From positions 2,170,001 to 2,234,000 of the forward strand of contig CM066290.1 in assembly GCA_033816765.1 (NCBI GenBank): DNA of 64,000 nucleotides, in the 5' to 3' direction. Positions 1-9,068 of the stretch are shown piece after piece (the first letter of the stretch is position 1; every line of letters starts with the position of its first letter). Position numbers and translations under genes: made by a program. Below the pieces are notes generated by a model. That model was not told the origin of the DNA. It ran no database searches and saw only the letters and a list, made by a program, of their open reading frames with translations. The stretch is from Nothopassalora personata. Taxonomy: Eukaryota; Ascomycota; Dothideomycetes; Mycosphaerellales; Mycosphaerellaceae.

Positions 1-3000
1 TCATGCCTGGCCAGATATAGTGGCGTTTCAATAGGGTGTTGGTCTTAGTCTTTCCTGGGTGACCTGCGGCTGGGGCGTCGTGAAATGCTTTCACTATGCG
101 GGCATACACCGTGTTGCCTTCATCATCTTCAGCTGGTTCTGGGACATACAGGCTGTAGCCACCTTCTCTGTTCTTGACGTAGATCATTCCATCTACTGCC
201 ATCGCGTGCTTAGGGTCGATCTTGTGCCTGTGGAGCATCTTCACCTTGTCGCCAGCTGCCAGCTGTTGCAGGGCCTCTTGTGGTTCTTGCTGTTCGTATA
301 GGGATCGGATGTCGCGTTGTAGGTCCTCATCCACAACGCCGGTGGCTTCCGATGCCGCGAGTTGTAGGATTCTGCTGGCTAACAAGTTCGGCATAAACAA
401 TTCGGGTCCTAGCAACACGCGATGCTGCTGCGTGTGCCGGGGATCATCCTCGTCCTTGCGTATCGCATCTTGTGAGCGGCGGGTAAGGCTATCGGGCTTG
501 CCTCCCTGCACTCCTGGTCTGTAGATGATCTTGAAGTGGAATTGCGATAGGAATTCTGCCCAGCGTGCTTGGCGCCGGTTGAGTTCCTTCGTGGTCATGA
601 AGTACTCAAGGTTCTTGTGGTCTGAGTAGACGAGCACTGGCTTGCCACTTGGGTCGGCCAGGAAGTTCTCGCAATCGCTGCCCACGCAGTCCTTGTCATC
701 GATGTCACCTGCTGCCAGCTCAGGACGCCATTCTTCGAACGCTTTGACAATAGCGAGCAACTCTTTGTCATAGATGTCGTAGTTGCATTCCTGGGGTGAC
801 ATCTTCTTAGACAGATATGCCACTGGTCTCAAGATGCCATTATGACGTTGGGAGAGGACCGCTGCGGTGACGAAGTCCGAAGCGTCAGTCTCAAGCACTG
901 TCTCCAGCCCATGCTGGAAGACTGCGAGGATTTCTCCTTCTGCATCGGTGAATGCTTTCTTGAGGCCGTCGAACGCTGCTTGGCACTCTGCCGTCCATTG
1001 CCATGGCACGTCTTTCTTGGTGAGGCGGGTAAGCGGCAGTGTTATCTTGCTGTAGTTCTTGATGAATCGTCGATAGAAGCCAGCGAATCCGTTGAATGCA
1101 AGCACATCCGTGACATTACGAGGTGTTTCCCATTCTTGCACTGCTCTCACCTTCTCCGGGCACATGGAGATGCCGTCCTTGCCAACAATGAGGCCAAGGT
1201 ACTTGGTCGATTGGGTGTGGAATTCACACTTCTTGATATCAAGTTGCAGGCCTGCGTCTCTGCAGCGCCCTAGCACCTTCTTCACATGTCCAATGTGCTC
1301 TTCAAGCGTGTCGCTAAAGATGAGGATATCATCTAGATAGGCTGATGCAAAGTCATCTAGGAACTCCCGTAGCGTGTCGTTCACATAAGCTTGGAACGTT
1401 CCTGGGGCGTTGCATAGGCCGAATGGCATGACTAGACATTCGAACTGCCCATAGCGGGTAGTGAACGCTGTCATCCACTCATGCCCCTTTGCGATGCGGA
1501 TGCGGTTGAATGCTGCAATCACATCTAGCTTCGTAAACCACTTCTTTCCTGCGATGCGGTTCAAGGTGTCCTGCATCAGGGGAATAGGGTATCTTGACTT
1601 GATGGTAAGTGCATTGAGGGCTCTGTAATCAACGCATACTCTCAACCCACCTCCTGGCTTCTTGACGATAAGGCACGGAGATGCAGCATCGGCGCGGCCT
1701 TCATTCTTGCGGATCTTGCCTTGGGCGATCTGTTCGTCAGTCCAGTGCTTGATGATCTCGTCTTCTTGCTTAGACATGCGGTATGGTCGCTTGAAGGGTG
1801 GCACGGCATCGGGTTTCAGCTTGATCTCATGGTCAATCCCAGGCCGGTGTGGCGGAAGCTCTTCTGAAGCCTTCTTCGAGAAGCAATCAGCGAACTCGTG
1901 GTATGTTGGCATAAGGTGGTCCTTTGGATCGATCTCTTGGTCGTTGACTTTCATGAACTTGTCCACGTCTGCTTGTGCGTGCATCTTGCAGGAACGGAGT
2001 GTTGGGGCTACACGTTCTGATGCTGGTATGAATGCAGCGGCACGCGCGTTCAGCCTTGAGATCGTCTTTTCGTCTGACAGCATCTTACAGTTGCCTCCAG
2101 CAACTGTCTTCATGTTGTGCGCCGTCATGGCGCAAGCGGCAAGCGAGTCGCCCGCTCGCTGCTGCTCCACCTTGGGGTCATAGACATACATCAGGTGAAC
2201 TTGCGCGCCCTTTTGCTTGGCGAGGCGCACGAAGTAGTCTGCATTGACTTCTTTGATGTCGATGTTCTTCTTAGGCTCTTCTGCTTGTTGAGCTGCGGCT
2301 TCGGCAGCTGCTGCTACTGCTGCTGCCACAGCGGCCTTTGCTTCCTTTGCTTCGAGTCTCTTAGCAGCCCGGCGAACTTTTCCAGGGCCGCGCGTTGTCA
2401 TGCGCTTGATGGTGTCTTCGCCGTCAGCCGGCAGTGGCAGACGGGCGTGCTGCCAAGTGACATCTCCTTCGTCATCTTCTTCCACGGTTGCCGAGCGGTA
2501 CTTGCTAGGAAGCTCCTCGTGGGTCTGGAACGTAAGGACTGGGTTCTGGTCTTGATCATTGACTGACTGCACCCACGTCGCTTCCTTTCCGGACAGGCAG
2601 TTGTCCTTGCAGTGTTGAGAATCGAGCGTCATAGTGCCGGACTCATAATGCAGGCCTGGTTGATGCTTGTCGTGCCATGGTCTCCCCAAGACGATGTCGT
2701 ATTCGAGGTTGGTGAGCCAGGCATTGATCACTTCGGAGTGCCCGTTGATCTCCAGGGTGAGCTCCGTACGGTATTCGATCATTTCCTTTGCAGTGGACAT
2801 GTCGGCGAGGCCCAGTGCCAATGGGCTGTCCAGCTTCGAGAGTGGCAGGTCATTCTTTCGCGCATATACGATGTCAACGTAGTTTGAATTGGCTCCGTCA
2901 TCAAGGAATGAGAATGCATATTTTCCATTCGCTGTGCAAGGCACCACTAGGTGTGATCCTATTACAGGGTTGTGCTCTATGTGCACCATTCGTAAGGAAT

Positions 3001-3157
3001 GGGATGATATTCTGAGATCACCTTCCCCAATCCCTTCTGACTTCGGCCTTGACGTTGACGTGTTCGTATCCAGTCCACTGGTTGTTGCGCTCAACGAGTG
3101 GACTAGGCTTTTTCCGACTGGGTAGTCGGGCGCGGTGGCATCTGGTAGTTCCAGAGC
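1..3157 (-). CDS. Pol polyprotein (protease-RT-RNase H-integrase), 3' part outside window
   Basis: Open on the minus strand from the TGA at 3158-3160 to the left edge, about 1,050 codons without a stop. An aspartic protease is suggested by FLDDGANSN near 2885-2908 (DDG where DSG/DTG is usual) and LGRPW near 2685. RT shows the YLDD catalytic box at 1328-1339 followed by ILIFSD. RNase H begins with TDASDFVTAAVLSQ at about 847-890 and continues with a DKELLAIV-type segment. The integrase zinc-binding N-terminus (HPG ... KRHYIWPG) is reached at 1-80. Pol codons are in the -1 frame relative to Gag, so it is most likely made by ribosomal frameshifting in the 3103-3157 overlap; no ATG is needed. Family assignment is secure; activity is inferred from the open frame. 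Confidence 0.9.
3103..3157 (-). promoter_or_regulatory. Gag-Pol overlap with candidate -1 frameshift site
   Basis: The Pol frame opens just after a TGA at 3158-3160, and Gag ends at the TAG 3103-3105. The last Gag codons before the stop are GAA AAA GCC, so the run GGAAAAAG at about 3107-3114 lets tRNA-Lys re-pair on AAA after slipping back one base. The heptamer is not a perfect XXXYYYZ. The overlap and the -1 frame relation are seen directly; the slip site is inferred. Confidence 0.45.
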
Positions 3158-5424
3158 TCACACTCCTTGTCGGTCAGCTGGTGACCTGGCTTGCGGCACT
3201 TCTTGCACAGTCTCTCCTTCATGCAACGCTCAGTCTCAGCGTCGTCAAGAAGAGTGAGGTGCTTGAACTCAGCTGGGCGAGAGTCCCATGGCAGGCGGTC
3301 CACCTTGCGGCGATTCTTTGAGCCGCCTCCGCCAGATCCGGCTGGAGTGGTGCCGTTGGGCTTGTCGTCCTTCTTGTCGTCCTTCTTGTCGTCCTTCTTG
3401 GCCGTAGACTTCTTCTTCGGGTGAAGAGTCTCGGCGACCTTGAAATCCTCCTCAGCCTTGAACAGGGCATCGACTGCTTCGCTGAGGGTCTTAGGGTTTG
3501 CTTGCTGATAGCGGATCAGATAGCGGTATTTGAGCTTGCGCATGAGGTTGTCCATAGCGTCTTCTCCGGTCATGCGCATCAAGTTGGCATAACGGCGCCA
3601 CTCGCGGTAGAGTTCGGCGAAGGAGTCCTTGGAGTTGTCCTCTGGCTGCTTCAACACAGCCATGTTGTCGCGAGCGCGGCCGACGGGGTTGCGATCGCCG
3701 TACCACTCGATGAGGGACTTCATCATCTTGTTGACTGATGAATACGGGCGCTCGCTTCCGCTCATGATGCCTGCGATGGATGGAACCTTCGGGTTGAGCA
3801 GCGCCCAAGCGCCTCCGTCGGTGTAATCCAGTATGAACTTGAGCACGGCATCCTTGTCACGGAACGTGGTGGCGGCGAGCTTGGTCTCCAGTGCGCTGAG
3901 CCACTTCTCAAGCGATGGTCCCTTCAGGTCGCCTTCCTTGCTGAGGTCGCCTTGAAACTTATGCTTGGGGCCTTCGACACTTCGGTCCGTCTTCCAAGGA
4001 CGATCGAGTGACTCGTCGATGTCCAGGATGTTGTTGAAGTTGATCTTGGTGACCTTCTTGGTCTTCTTGGACTTGCGGCGGCGAGCGCGGCGGTCATCGT
4101 CTGAGGACTCGTCGCTGCTACTGCTGCTGCTGCTGTCACTGCTATCCGGATCGTATCTCGGCTTCCTGCTCTTGCGCTGCTTGCCAGCCCTGTCCTTCTT
4201 GCTAACCTCTTCACCTGACTCATCGGATGAGTCTCCGCCGCTGGACTGCTTGCCAGTCCTGCCTTGGTCCTTCGGCGGTGATGGCTCTCTTCCAGCACGT
4301 CGACGAGAGATGGAACGTGAGAGCGAGGAGCGACGATCCTTGCCTCGTGCTTCGGTGCGCCCACGCTGCTCGGCTGCTTCGAGCTCCTTAGCATGCGCGT
4401 TGCGAAGGGCTTGGATGTCGCGCTCGTGATCGGCAACGGCTTCTTCGTAGTTGTCCACTTCACGCTCCAGCTCTCCAATGCGAGCCTCTCGCTCCTTGAC
4501 CCAGACCATTGCTTGCTTGGCATGCTCGTACGCTTTCTGGGAGTCAGTTGGAATGGGCAGGGCCTTAAGTGCATCGAGTTCGATCTTGACGGTGTCCAGG
4601 TCCTTGATAACTGTGTCGCGCTCAGCGCTGGCGGTGTCACGATCGGCGGTGACTTTAGCCAGGTGGTCGCGCAGGTCCTTTTGCTGGGCATCGGAGGCCT
4701 TCAGTAACTTGTCCAAGTCCGACACCTGCTTCTTCGCATCCCCGAGATCCTTTTGAACCTTGTCGAGTTCCTTCTGAACTTTGTCTCCATATTCTTGGCT
4801 CTGGTGACAGCTCGTGTACAACATCTCTGCAAGTTTCGAGACGTTGCGGTATTCCTGTTCGCCGCGGCGGAGGATGAAGTGGATGGCGGGAGGTGCGGAA
4901 ACGTCGCTGCCGTACAGCTTCTCGAACTTCTCGATATCGAGTTGAGTGAGGGACTTGAGTGTCGCTCGATAGGTCTTCGCGACTTGTTGTGCTTCCTCGG
5001 CTCCCTCTTCTGCTTCGTCCGTCGCTGCATCGTCCATGTAGTCCACGGCTACCATAGCCTCCTTGCCTTCTTCCTCGATGATCTCGTCGTCGTGTAGGAA
5101 ATCGCTGATGTTGAGGTATGGCTGTGGATCAGTGACGGGCTTGCCTAGTTCAATCATCTTCTGATACTGGCGGTCTTGTTCTTGCTCTTGCGTCGCATCG
5201 CGACCTTGAGTCTGTGTGTTGAGCACCGACTCGCGTTGCACCACTGGTCGCATTGCCAGCAGCGACTGGCGTCCATTCTGACGCACCATCTCGTTACCTT
5301 GGGCGCGATGGGGTGTCGCGCTTGTTGACTTGGGGTGTTGACTTAACTTGGGCACGTCTTCTCTGCGTGCGTTTGTTGACTTAACTTGAGTGCGTTTGTC
5401 GTCGCACTTTTCTTGGAGTCGCAC
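3103..5424 (-). CDS. Gag polyprotein of gypsy element (773 aa)
   Basis: Structural capsid protein of the retrotransposon. Residues about 205-360 form a heptad-rich, highly charged coiled coil; then comes an Arg/Ser-rich and polyserine acidic stretch (about 360-460), a Retrotrans_gag-like capsid region (about 480-660), a KKDD repeat encoded by a 12-bp tandem repeat (about 3361-3400), and a C-terminal zinc knuckle. The knuckle reads CX2CX4HX6C, two residues longer in the last loop than the usual CCHC knuckle, with an extra Cys shortly before it. At 773 residues this Gag is long for a fungal gypsy element because of the coiled-coil N-terminus. The next frame (Pol) overlaps its 3' end by about 55 nt in the -1 frame. 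The start is the first ATG downstream of the putative LTR and primer site. Confidence 0.85.
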   Translation of the reverse strand: MRLQEKCDDKRTQVKSTNARREDVPKLSQHPKSTSATPHRAQGNEMVRQNGRQSLLAMRPVVQRESVLNTQTQGRDATQEQEQDRQYQKMIELGKPVTDPQPYLNISDFLHDDEIIEEEGKEAMVAVDYMDDAATDEAEEGAEEAQQVAKTYRATLKSLTQLDIEKFEKLYGSDVSAPPAIHFILRRGEQEYRNVSKLAEMLYTSCHQSQEYGDKVQKELDKVQKDLGDAKKQVSDLDKLLKASDAQQKDLRDHLAKVTADRDTASAERDTVIKDLDTVKIELDALKALPIPTDSQKAYEHAKQAMVWVKEREARIGELEREVDNYEEAVADHERDIQALRNAHAKELEAAEQRGRTEARGKDRRSSLSRSISRRRAGREPSPPKDQGRTGKQSSGGDSSDESGEEVSKKDRAGKQRKSRKPRYDPDSSDSSSSSSSDESSDDDRRARRRKSKKTKKVTKINFNNILDIDESLDRPWKTDRSVEGPKHKFQGDLSKEGDLKGPSLEKWLSALETKLAATTFRDKDAVLKFILDYTDGGAWALLNPKVPSIAGIMSGSERPYSSVNKMMKSLIEWYGDRNPVGRARDNMAVLKQPEDNSKDSFAELYREWRRYANLMRMTGEDAMDNLMRKLKYRYLIRYQQANPKTLSEAVDALFKAEEDFKVAETLHPKKKSTAKKDDKKDDKKDDKPNGTTPAGSGGGGSKNRRKVDRLPWDSRPAEFKHLTLLDDAETERCMKERLCKKCRKPGHQLTDKECELWNYQMPPRPTTQSEKA

Positions 5425-5549
5425 TCGGCCTGTGGACTCAACGCGCTTGTCGCGTTACTTGATCTGCCCTTCGCAGATCCTTCGCAGCTTGTCTGCGGAA
5501 AAGAACGGTCTAACAAAGTGTAAGGGCACCTGCTTAGGTAGTACGAAGT

Positions 5550-5679
5550 TGTTAGACAAGCTATCTAAGAGGTGCGCGAGGCGCGAGAAGTTAATATACA
5601 AGCCGAGGCACGCGGGTCGGCCCGGGCCCGGTCACGTAACTCGCCACGTTCACTCGCTGTGCGGCCATGGGCCGTTACA
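5550..5679 (-). repeat. Putative LTR (5' LTR) of the gypsy element
   Basis: On the minus strand the segment starts TGTAACGG (rc of 5672-5679) and ends CTAACA, typical fungal Ty3/gypsy LTR ends. The base following the end begins ACTT, as in the other LTR element of this window. It contains a TATA-like stretch (TGTATATTAA, near 5591-5600) and a GC-rich CCCGGGCCCGG block. The second LTR is outside the window, so the boundaries rest on terminal motifs only; an end at 5519 (TTACA) is an alternative. Confidence 0.5.
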
Positions 5680-6629
5680 TTCCCTTTCTTATAAAAACCG
5701 TGTAAAAACTCCGGCCCACTAGTACCCTCTAAGTTAAGAGAGTACAGCATGTTAAGCCGGTTACTAGTCTAGTAGTTTTTAATTTCGAGGTTTAAGTCGA
5801 CCCTAGCATACTACACTATAGTGTTCGCGTTACCCCCCTAATAAGCCCTATTAAAGCTAAAAATCGTAGGCCTAGGGAAGGAGATAAACCGAGTATAGTA
5901 CTAAGGGTGTAGCGCTACTTATAAGAGCTATAGCCCGGGGTCTTGTCGTATAATCTGTTAGCTTAGAGAATACTACATGTTCTAGTAGACGCCGCCGTTA
6001 CTAGCCTTATTCAATTCTCGTAGGTACTATCGGTACACGTCGAATTCTCGACTTATTATTTCTCTAACTAATTTAACCCGCGGTACTAGTTTAGCGTTAT
6101 TATACTAGTATAGCATATTGATATTAATGTAGGTACCGGTACTATTAAGATCGGCTTAGTTAGCTTCATTAATGCCGAATTTGTCGAGGATCTAGTTATA
6201 GTTAGTATACGTAACGATGCTACTCGTAGTGCCGACTTTACCTCGAACACGGAGGTAGCTAAGCGGGTTAATAGTCTTCTAACTACGCTTATTAGGGCGA
6301 AACCACGACCCATTCTTTACCTTAATAGCTAAAAAACTCTTACCTTTAAAGAGCTAGTCTTAGACCTTAAGCGCGCGCTCACATAGGGTATTAGCGGTAA
6401 TACCGGGATTCGTAACGAAGTGGAGGGCCTTGTAGTAGAAATCTCGAACATACTAATCGCATATTATAGCGCTAACCTTACTATCCCTCTTAAGAACGTC
6501 CGAGATAGCATATTCGAGCATCTTAAGGCCCGCTATCCGGTACTTAGGTAGCTAGTTAATGCTATCTACATTAATCGAGTTTCTAAACTTAATGCTATAG
6601 TACCGCTTATTATAGGTGCAGTTAGCGCG
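5680..6629. repeat. RIP-mutated repeat DNA left of the young LTR element
   Basis: TA-rich sequence almost empty of CpA/TpG but rich in TpA, the footprint of RIP. From about 6063 to 6629 a plus-strand frame can be followed with a few TAG/TAA interruptions of the kind RIP creates from CAG/CAA; I do not recognise the protein. The stretch is cut at 6629 by insertion of the LTR element and resumes at 9069. The plus- and minus-strand ORFs here look like chance openings. Confidence 0.7.
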
Positions 6630-6959
6630 TGTTACGGTTTGATTCGTGGAGAACTCACAGCCACTCACTAAGCGAGGAGAGCAAAGAAACTTGCGGGACA
6701 GAGAGCAAGAGATCAAGAGATCAAGAGATCAAGAGAGCAAGAGAACAAGAGAGCAAGAGAGCAAGAGAGAGCAGGACAGATCACGCCAAGACATGGCACT
6801 ATATAGGCGACGCTCTTTTGCAAGTAGATAGGAGCCTCGTGCTCAACTCATTTTAAGTATACACCATATACTGTTTGGAACCACTACCTTCATAACTGAT
6901 TGAGACATCCCTGCAAAGATCCAAGCCCGAGTTGTGATAACGTACAGCGGTTCCTAACA
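6630..6959 (+). repeat. 5' LTR of copy 1
   Basis: Starts TGTTACGG and ends CCTAACA. The U3 part holds a degenerate tandem repeat of ATCAAGAG/AGCAAGAG units (about 6711-6775). A TATA element CTATATAG at about 6799-6806, itself palindromic, marks the likely promoter. The internal sequence after the LTR begins ACTTTGAGCACCACC, the likely primer-binding site region. The small ORFs that read through this LTR come from the tandem repeat and are not taken as genes. Confidence 0.92.
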
Positions 6960-6985
6960 ACTTTGAGCACCACCACCAGGGCCCT

Positions 6986-7984
6986 TTGCATATGTCTGGG
7001 AGAGACGCTACCCGGAGTCCGTCACGACAACAGCCACAGTCAACTGGCATCACGGAACGAATGAGCGAAATGTCGATTACAGGAAGCAGCAAGAACAACA
7101 ACACTCCTATGGGTATGCTGAACCCATTGGACCACCACCGTGCACCTAAGGTGTCTACGCCGGAGACGTTCGACGGGACCAAGGACAAACTGGAGGCTTT
7201 TCAACTGCAGGTTCAGTTGTACCTTCACTTCAACGCACACCAGTTTCAAGGCGAGGCTTCTAAAGTCTTGTACGCCGCATCCTTCCTACGAGGAAAAGCA
7301 GCTAGAGGATTCCGACCATACCTCAAGGACTGGCTACACAACCAGGGCGAGGGAGAAACACCGAAAACGGAAACTCGAAAAATTTTCCACGACTACGACG
7401 AGTTTGAGACGAAACTCGATGATCTATACGGGATACCAAATGAGGAGGTATACGCCGACCGACATATCCGACAACTTCGACAGACTACTTCTGTAGCGCT
7501 GTACGCCTCAGAATTCCAAGGATATGCCGCCGACCTGGAATGGAACGACGCAGCTTTGCGATCGCAGTTCTACCTCGGGCTGAAAGACAACGTCAAAGCC
7601 GAACTATCCCGAAACGCCAGCGTCGTTACGCTAGGGGCGATGATCAAGGCAGCAAAGGAGATCGACGAAAGGCTCCAGGAGTTGAGGTACGACCGACACG
7701 TACAGCCTGGATACCAGAGACCCGCCGCGGGCGGAAGAGGGGGCTTCAAGGCCAGAAGTCAGGACCCTAATGGTTACGGAGACCCAATGGAATTGGACGT
7801 AACGGAACGTAGGACAGGAAGGGGGCTGAAGAGCAAAGGTTCCACCTGCTACGTATGTGGCGAGCAAGGCCATTTTGCAAGGAACTGCAAGAAAAAGAAC
7901 ATGGTTAGCCGCGAGTTCAACGCAATGATTCGCGAAGAGAATGCATACCAGGAATGCGAGAACTTCTTCTCGAAATCTGCCTAG
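6986..7984 (+). CDS. Gag protein of copy 1 (332 aa)
   Basis: Retrotransposon capsid protein. A disordered N-terminus (1-50) is followed by a Retrotrans_gag-like region (about 55-230; PETFDGTKDKLEAF is a typical start, with FLRGKAARGF and a YLGLKDNVK segment) and a canonical CCHC zinc knuckle at 288-301 (CX2CX4HX4C). The start is the first ATG after the LTR; the ATG two codons later (6992) is equally possible and is the one kept in copy 2. No protease or RT follows: after the stop at 7982-7984 the sense strand has no long frame, and the space is taken by a gene on the other strand. The protein would assemble particles that package this RNA, with enzymes supplied in trans. Confidence 0.88.
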   Translation: MHMSGRDATRSPSRQQPQSTGITERMSEMSITGSSKNNNTPMGMLNPLDHHRAPKVSTPETFDGTKDKLEAFQLQVQLYLHFNAHQFQGEASKVLYAASFLRGKAARGFRPYLKDWLHNQGEGETPKTETRKIFHDYDEFETKLDDLYGIPNEEVYADRHIRQLRQTTSVALYASEFQGYAADLEWNDAALRSQFYLGLKDNVKAELSRNASVVTLGAMIKAAKEIDERLQELRYDRHVQPGYQRPAAGGRGGFKARSQDPNGYGDPMELDVTERRTGRGLKSKGSTCYVCGEQGHFARNCKKKNMVSREFNAMIREENAYQECENFFSKSA

Positions 7985-8009
7985 CAGAAACAACCTGACG
8001 ACAACGGCC

Positions 8010-8663
8010 TCACACCGCGGACTCTTGATGTGAAGGCTCGGGAGAAAAGAGACCCTTTAACGGATCGTCGAGAGGGACACCCGTTATCGTACTCCAGTGG
8101 TCCAGGGGCATTTCGAGAATGCCGTGGAAAAAGGAATGATCTGGCACCTCTATGCCGGAGGGAACGGAGAAAGGAAGGACGGACTCGGGAGAAGGATCCT
8201 CGGACTCCAGCTCCTCGAGTGCCAAGGCAGTGGCACCATCGACGCGGTTCTCGGCGAGACGCAGTTGTTTCCTGAGACGAATCTTTTTCATTCTTCTTTC
8301 GGACAACGCCTGTTGGTCACGAGACAATCGCTGCAGAATCTCCACCTCCTCCTCCTCCAACGACTCGATGTCACGACGCAACGCTTCCCTCGCGTTCCGA
8401 AGTTTTTCCCACTGGGAAAAGGCGAGAGAGACGTCGCAAGACTTCCGGTTGTGCTTGATGCACTCGGAACACTTTGACGAACGAGGACCGACGACGCAGC
8501 GGGGACGAACTTCGCCGGGTGCAACGACAACAGACTTGCAGGAAGAACAGGGCGCCATTTCAGTACCGTTTGTTTCGATATCGGTATAAAGGTCCAGACG
8601 ACGGAGAGTGGACGAAACCTTTGGCTTGCGACGGTGTGTGGGTGATGGTAAAGAAGACGACAT
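8010..8663 (-). CDS. Antisense ORF: Zn2Cys6-like cysteine cluster plus coiled coil
   Basis: Reverse-strand gene inside the LTR element, 217 aa from the ATG at 8663; the frame stays open to an ATG at 8687. I prefer 8663 because the MSSS start is shared with copy 2. Counting from the upstream ATG, six cysteines at 47, 50, 64, 73, 76 and 84 give CX2CX13CX8CX2CX7C, a Zn2Cys6 binuclear cluster pattern with an enlarged first loop. A charged coiled coil follows at about 92-148 and an acidic, proline-containing tail ends the protein. Zn2Cys6 proteins are fungal DNA-binding regulators that often dimerise through such a coil, so a DNA- or RNA-binding role is inferred, not shown. From memory, similar short cysteine-plus-coil hypothetical proteins are scattered through fungal genomes. 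It does not overlap gag, and the frame is intact. Confidence 0.7.
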   Translation of the reverse strand: MSSSLPSPTHRRKPKVSSTLRRLDLYTDIETNGTEMAPCSSCKSVVVAPGEVRPRCVVGPRSSKCSECIKHNRKSCDVSLAFSQWEKLRNAREALRRDIESLEEEEVEILQRLSRDQQALSERRMKKIRLRKQLRLAENRVDGATALALEELESEDPSPESVLPFSVPSGIEVPDHSFFHGILEMPLDHWSTITGVPLDDPLKGLFSPEPSHQESAV

Positions 8664-8738
8664 CTTTAGCCGATGGAAAAGATGCACACTCGAAACGACT
8701 ATAAGCTTCGGGACGAAGCTAGGCTAGAAGGGGGATGG

Positions 8739-9068
8739 TGTTACGGTTTGATTCGTGGAGAACTCACAGCCACTCACTAAGCGAGGAGAGCAAAGAAACT
8801 TGCGGGACAGAGAGCAAGAGATCAAGAGATCAAGAGATCAAGAGAGCAAGAGAACAAGAGATCAAGAGAGCAAGAGAGAGCAGGACAGATCACGCCAAGA
8901 CATGGCACTATATAGGCGACGCTCTTTTGCAAGTAGATAGGAGCCTCGTGCTCAACTCATTTTAAGTATACACCATATACTGTTTGGAACCACTACCTTC
9001 ATAACTGATTGAGACATCCCTGCAAAGATCCAAGCCCGAGTTGTGATAACGTACAGCGGTTCCTAACA
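8739..9068 (+). repeat. 3' LTR of copy 1
   Basis: Same length and ends as the 5' LTR; the only difference I found is one base in the AAGAG repeat (AGC versus ATC). It is preceded by the purine tract GAAGGGGGATGG. The palindromic CTATATAG at 8908-8915 lies about 245 bp from the start codon of the antisense gene and could in principle serve it as a reverse promoter. Confidence 0.92.

Larger units (their letters stand above)
1..5679 (-). mobile_element. Ty3/gypsy-type LTR retrotransposon, truncated by window edge
   Basis: Minus-strand element read right to left: LTR at 5550-5679, long Gag, then Pol in order protease, reverse transcriptase, RNase H, integrase, the order that defines Ty3/gypsy elements. 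No stop interrupts Gag or the visible part of Pol, and base composition is GC-normal with no RIP, so this is a young, possibly active insertion. The 3' part (rest of integrase and 3' LTR) lies outside the window, so LTR identity and target duplication cannot be read. It abuts RIP-mutated DNA on its right side, which suggests insertion into, or at the edge of, an older repeat nest. Confidence 0.9.
6630..9068 (+). mobile_element. Young gag-only LTR retrotransposon with an antisense gene (copy 1)
   Basis: Complete 2,439-bp element: 5' LTR 6630-6959, internal part, purine-rich tract at about 8728-8738, 3' LTR 8739-9068, flanked by a perfect 5-bp duplication GCGCG (6625-6629 and 9069-9073). The two 330-bp LTRs differ at about one base. 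It encodes a Gag with a zinc knuckle but no protease, RT, RNase H or integrase, so it must borrow Pol from another element; this is the TR-GAG type of non-autonomous element. Between gag and the 3' LTR lies an intact reverse-strand gene (8010-8663). It shows no RIP although it sits inside RIP-mutated DNA, so it arrived late. Confidence 0.9.

Noticed and set aside
59..2887. Plus-strand ORFs across the left end
   Set aside because: They are antisense shadows of the continuous minus-strand Pol frame with clear RT and RNase H motifs.
6629..6856. Small protein-coding gene in the LTR of copy 1 (also 8735-8965)
   Set aside because: The ORF comes from the AAGAG tandem repeat in U3 and R; it is repeated in both LTRs and not kept in copy 2.
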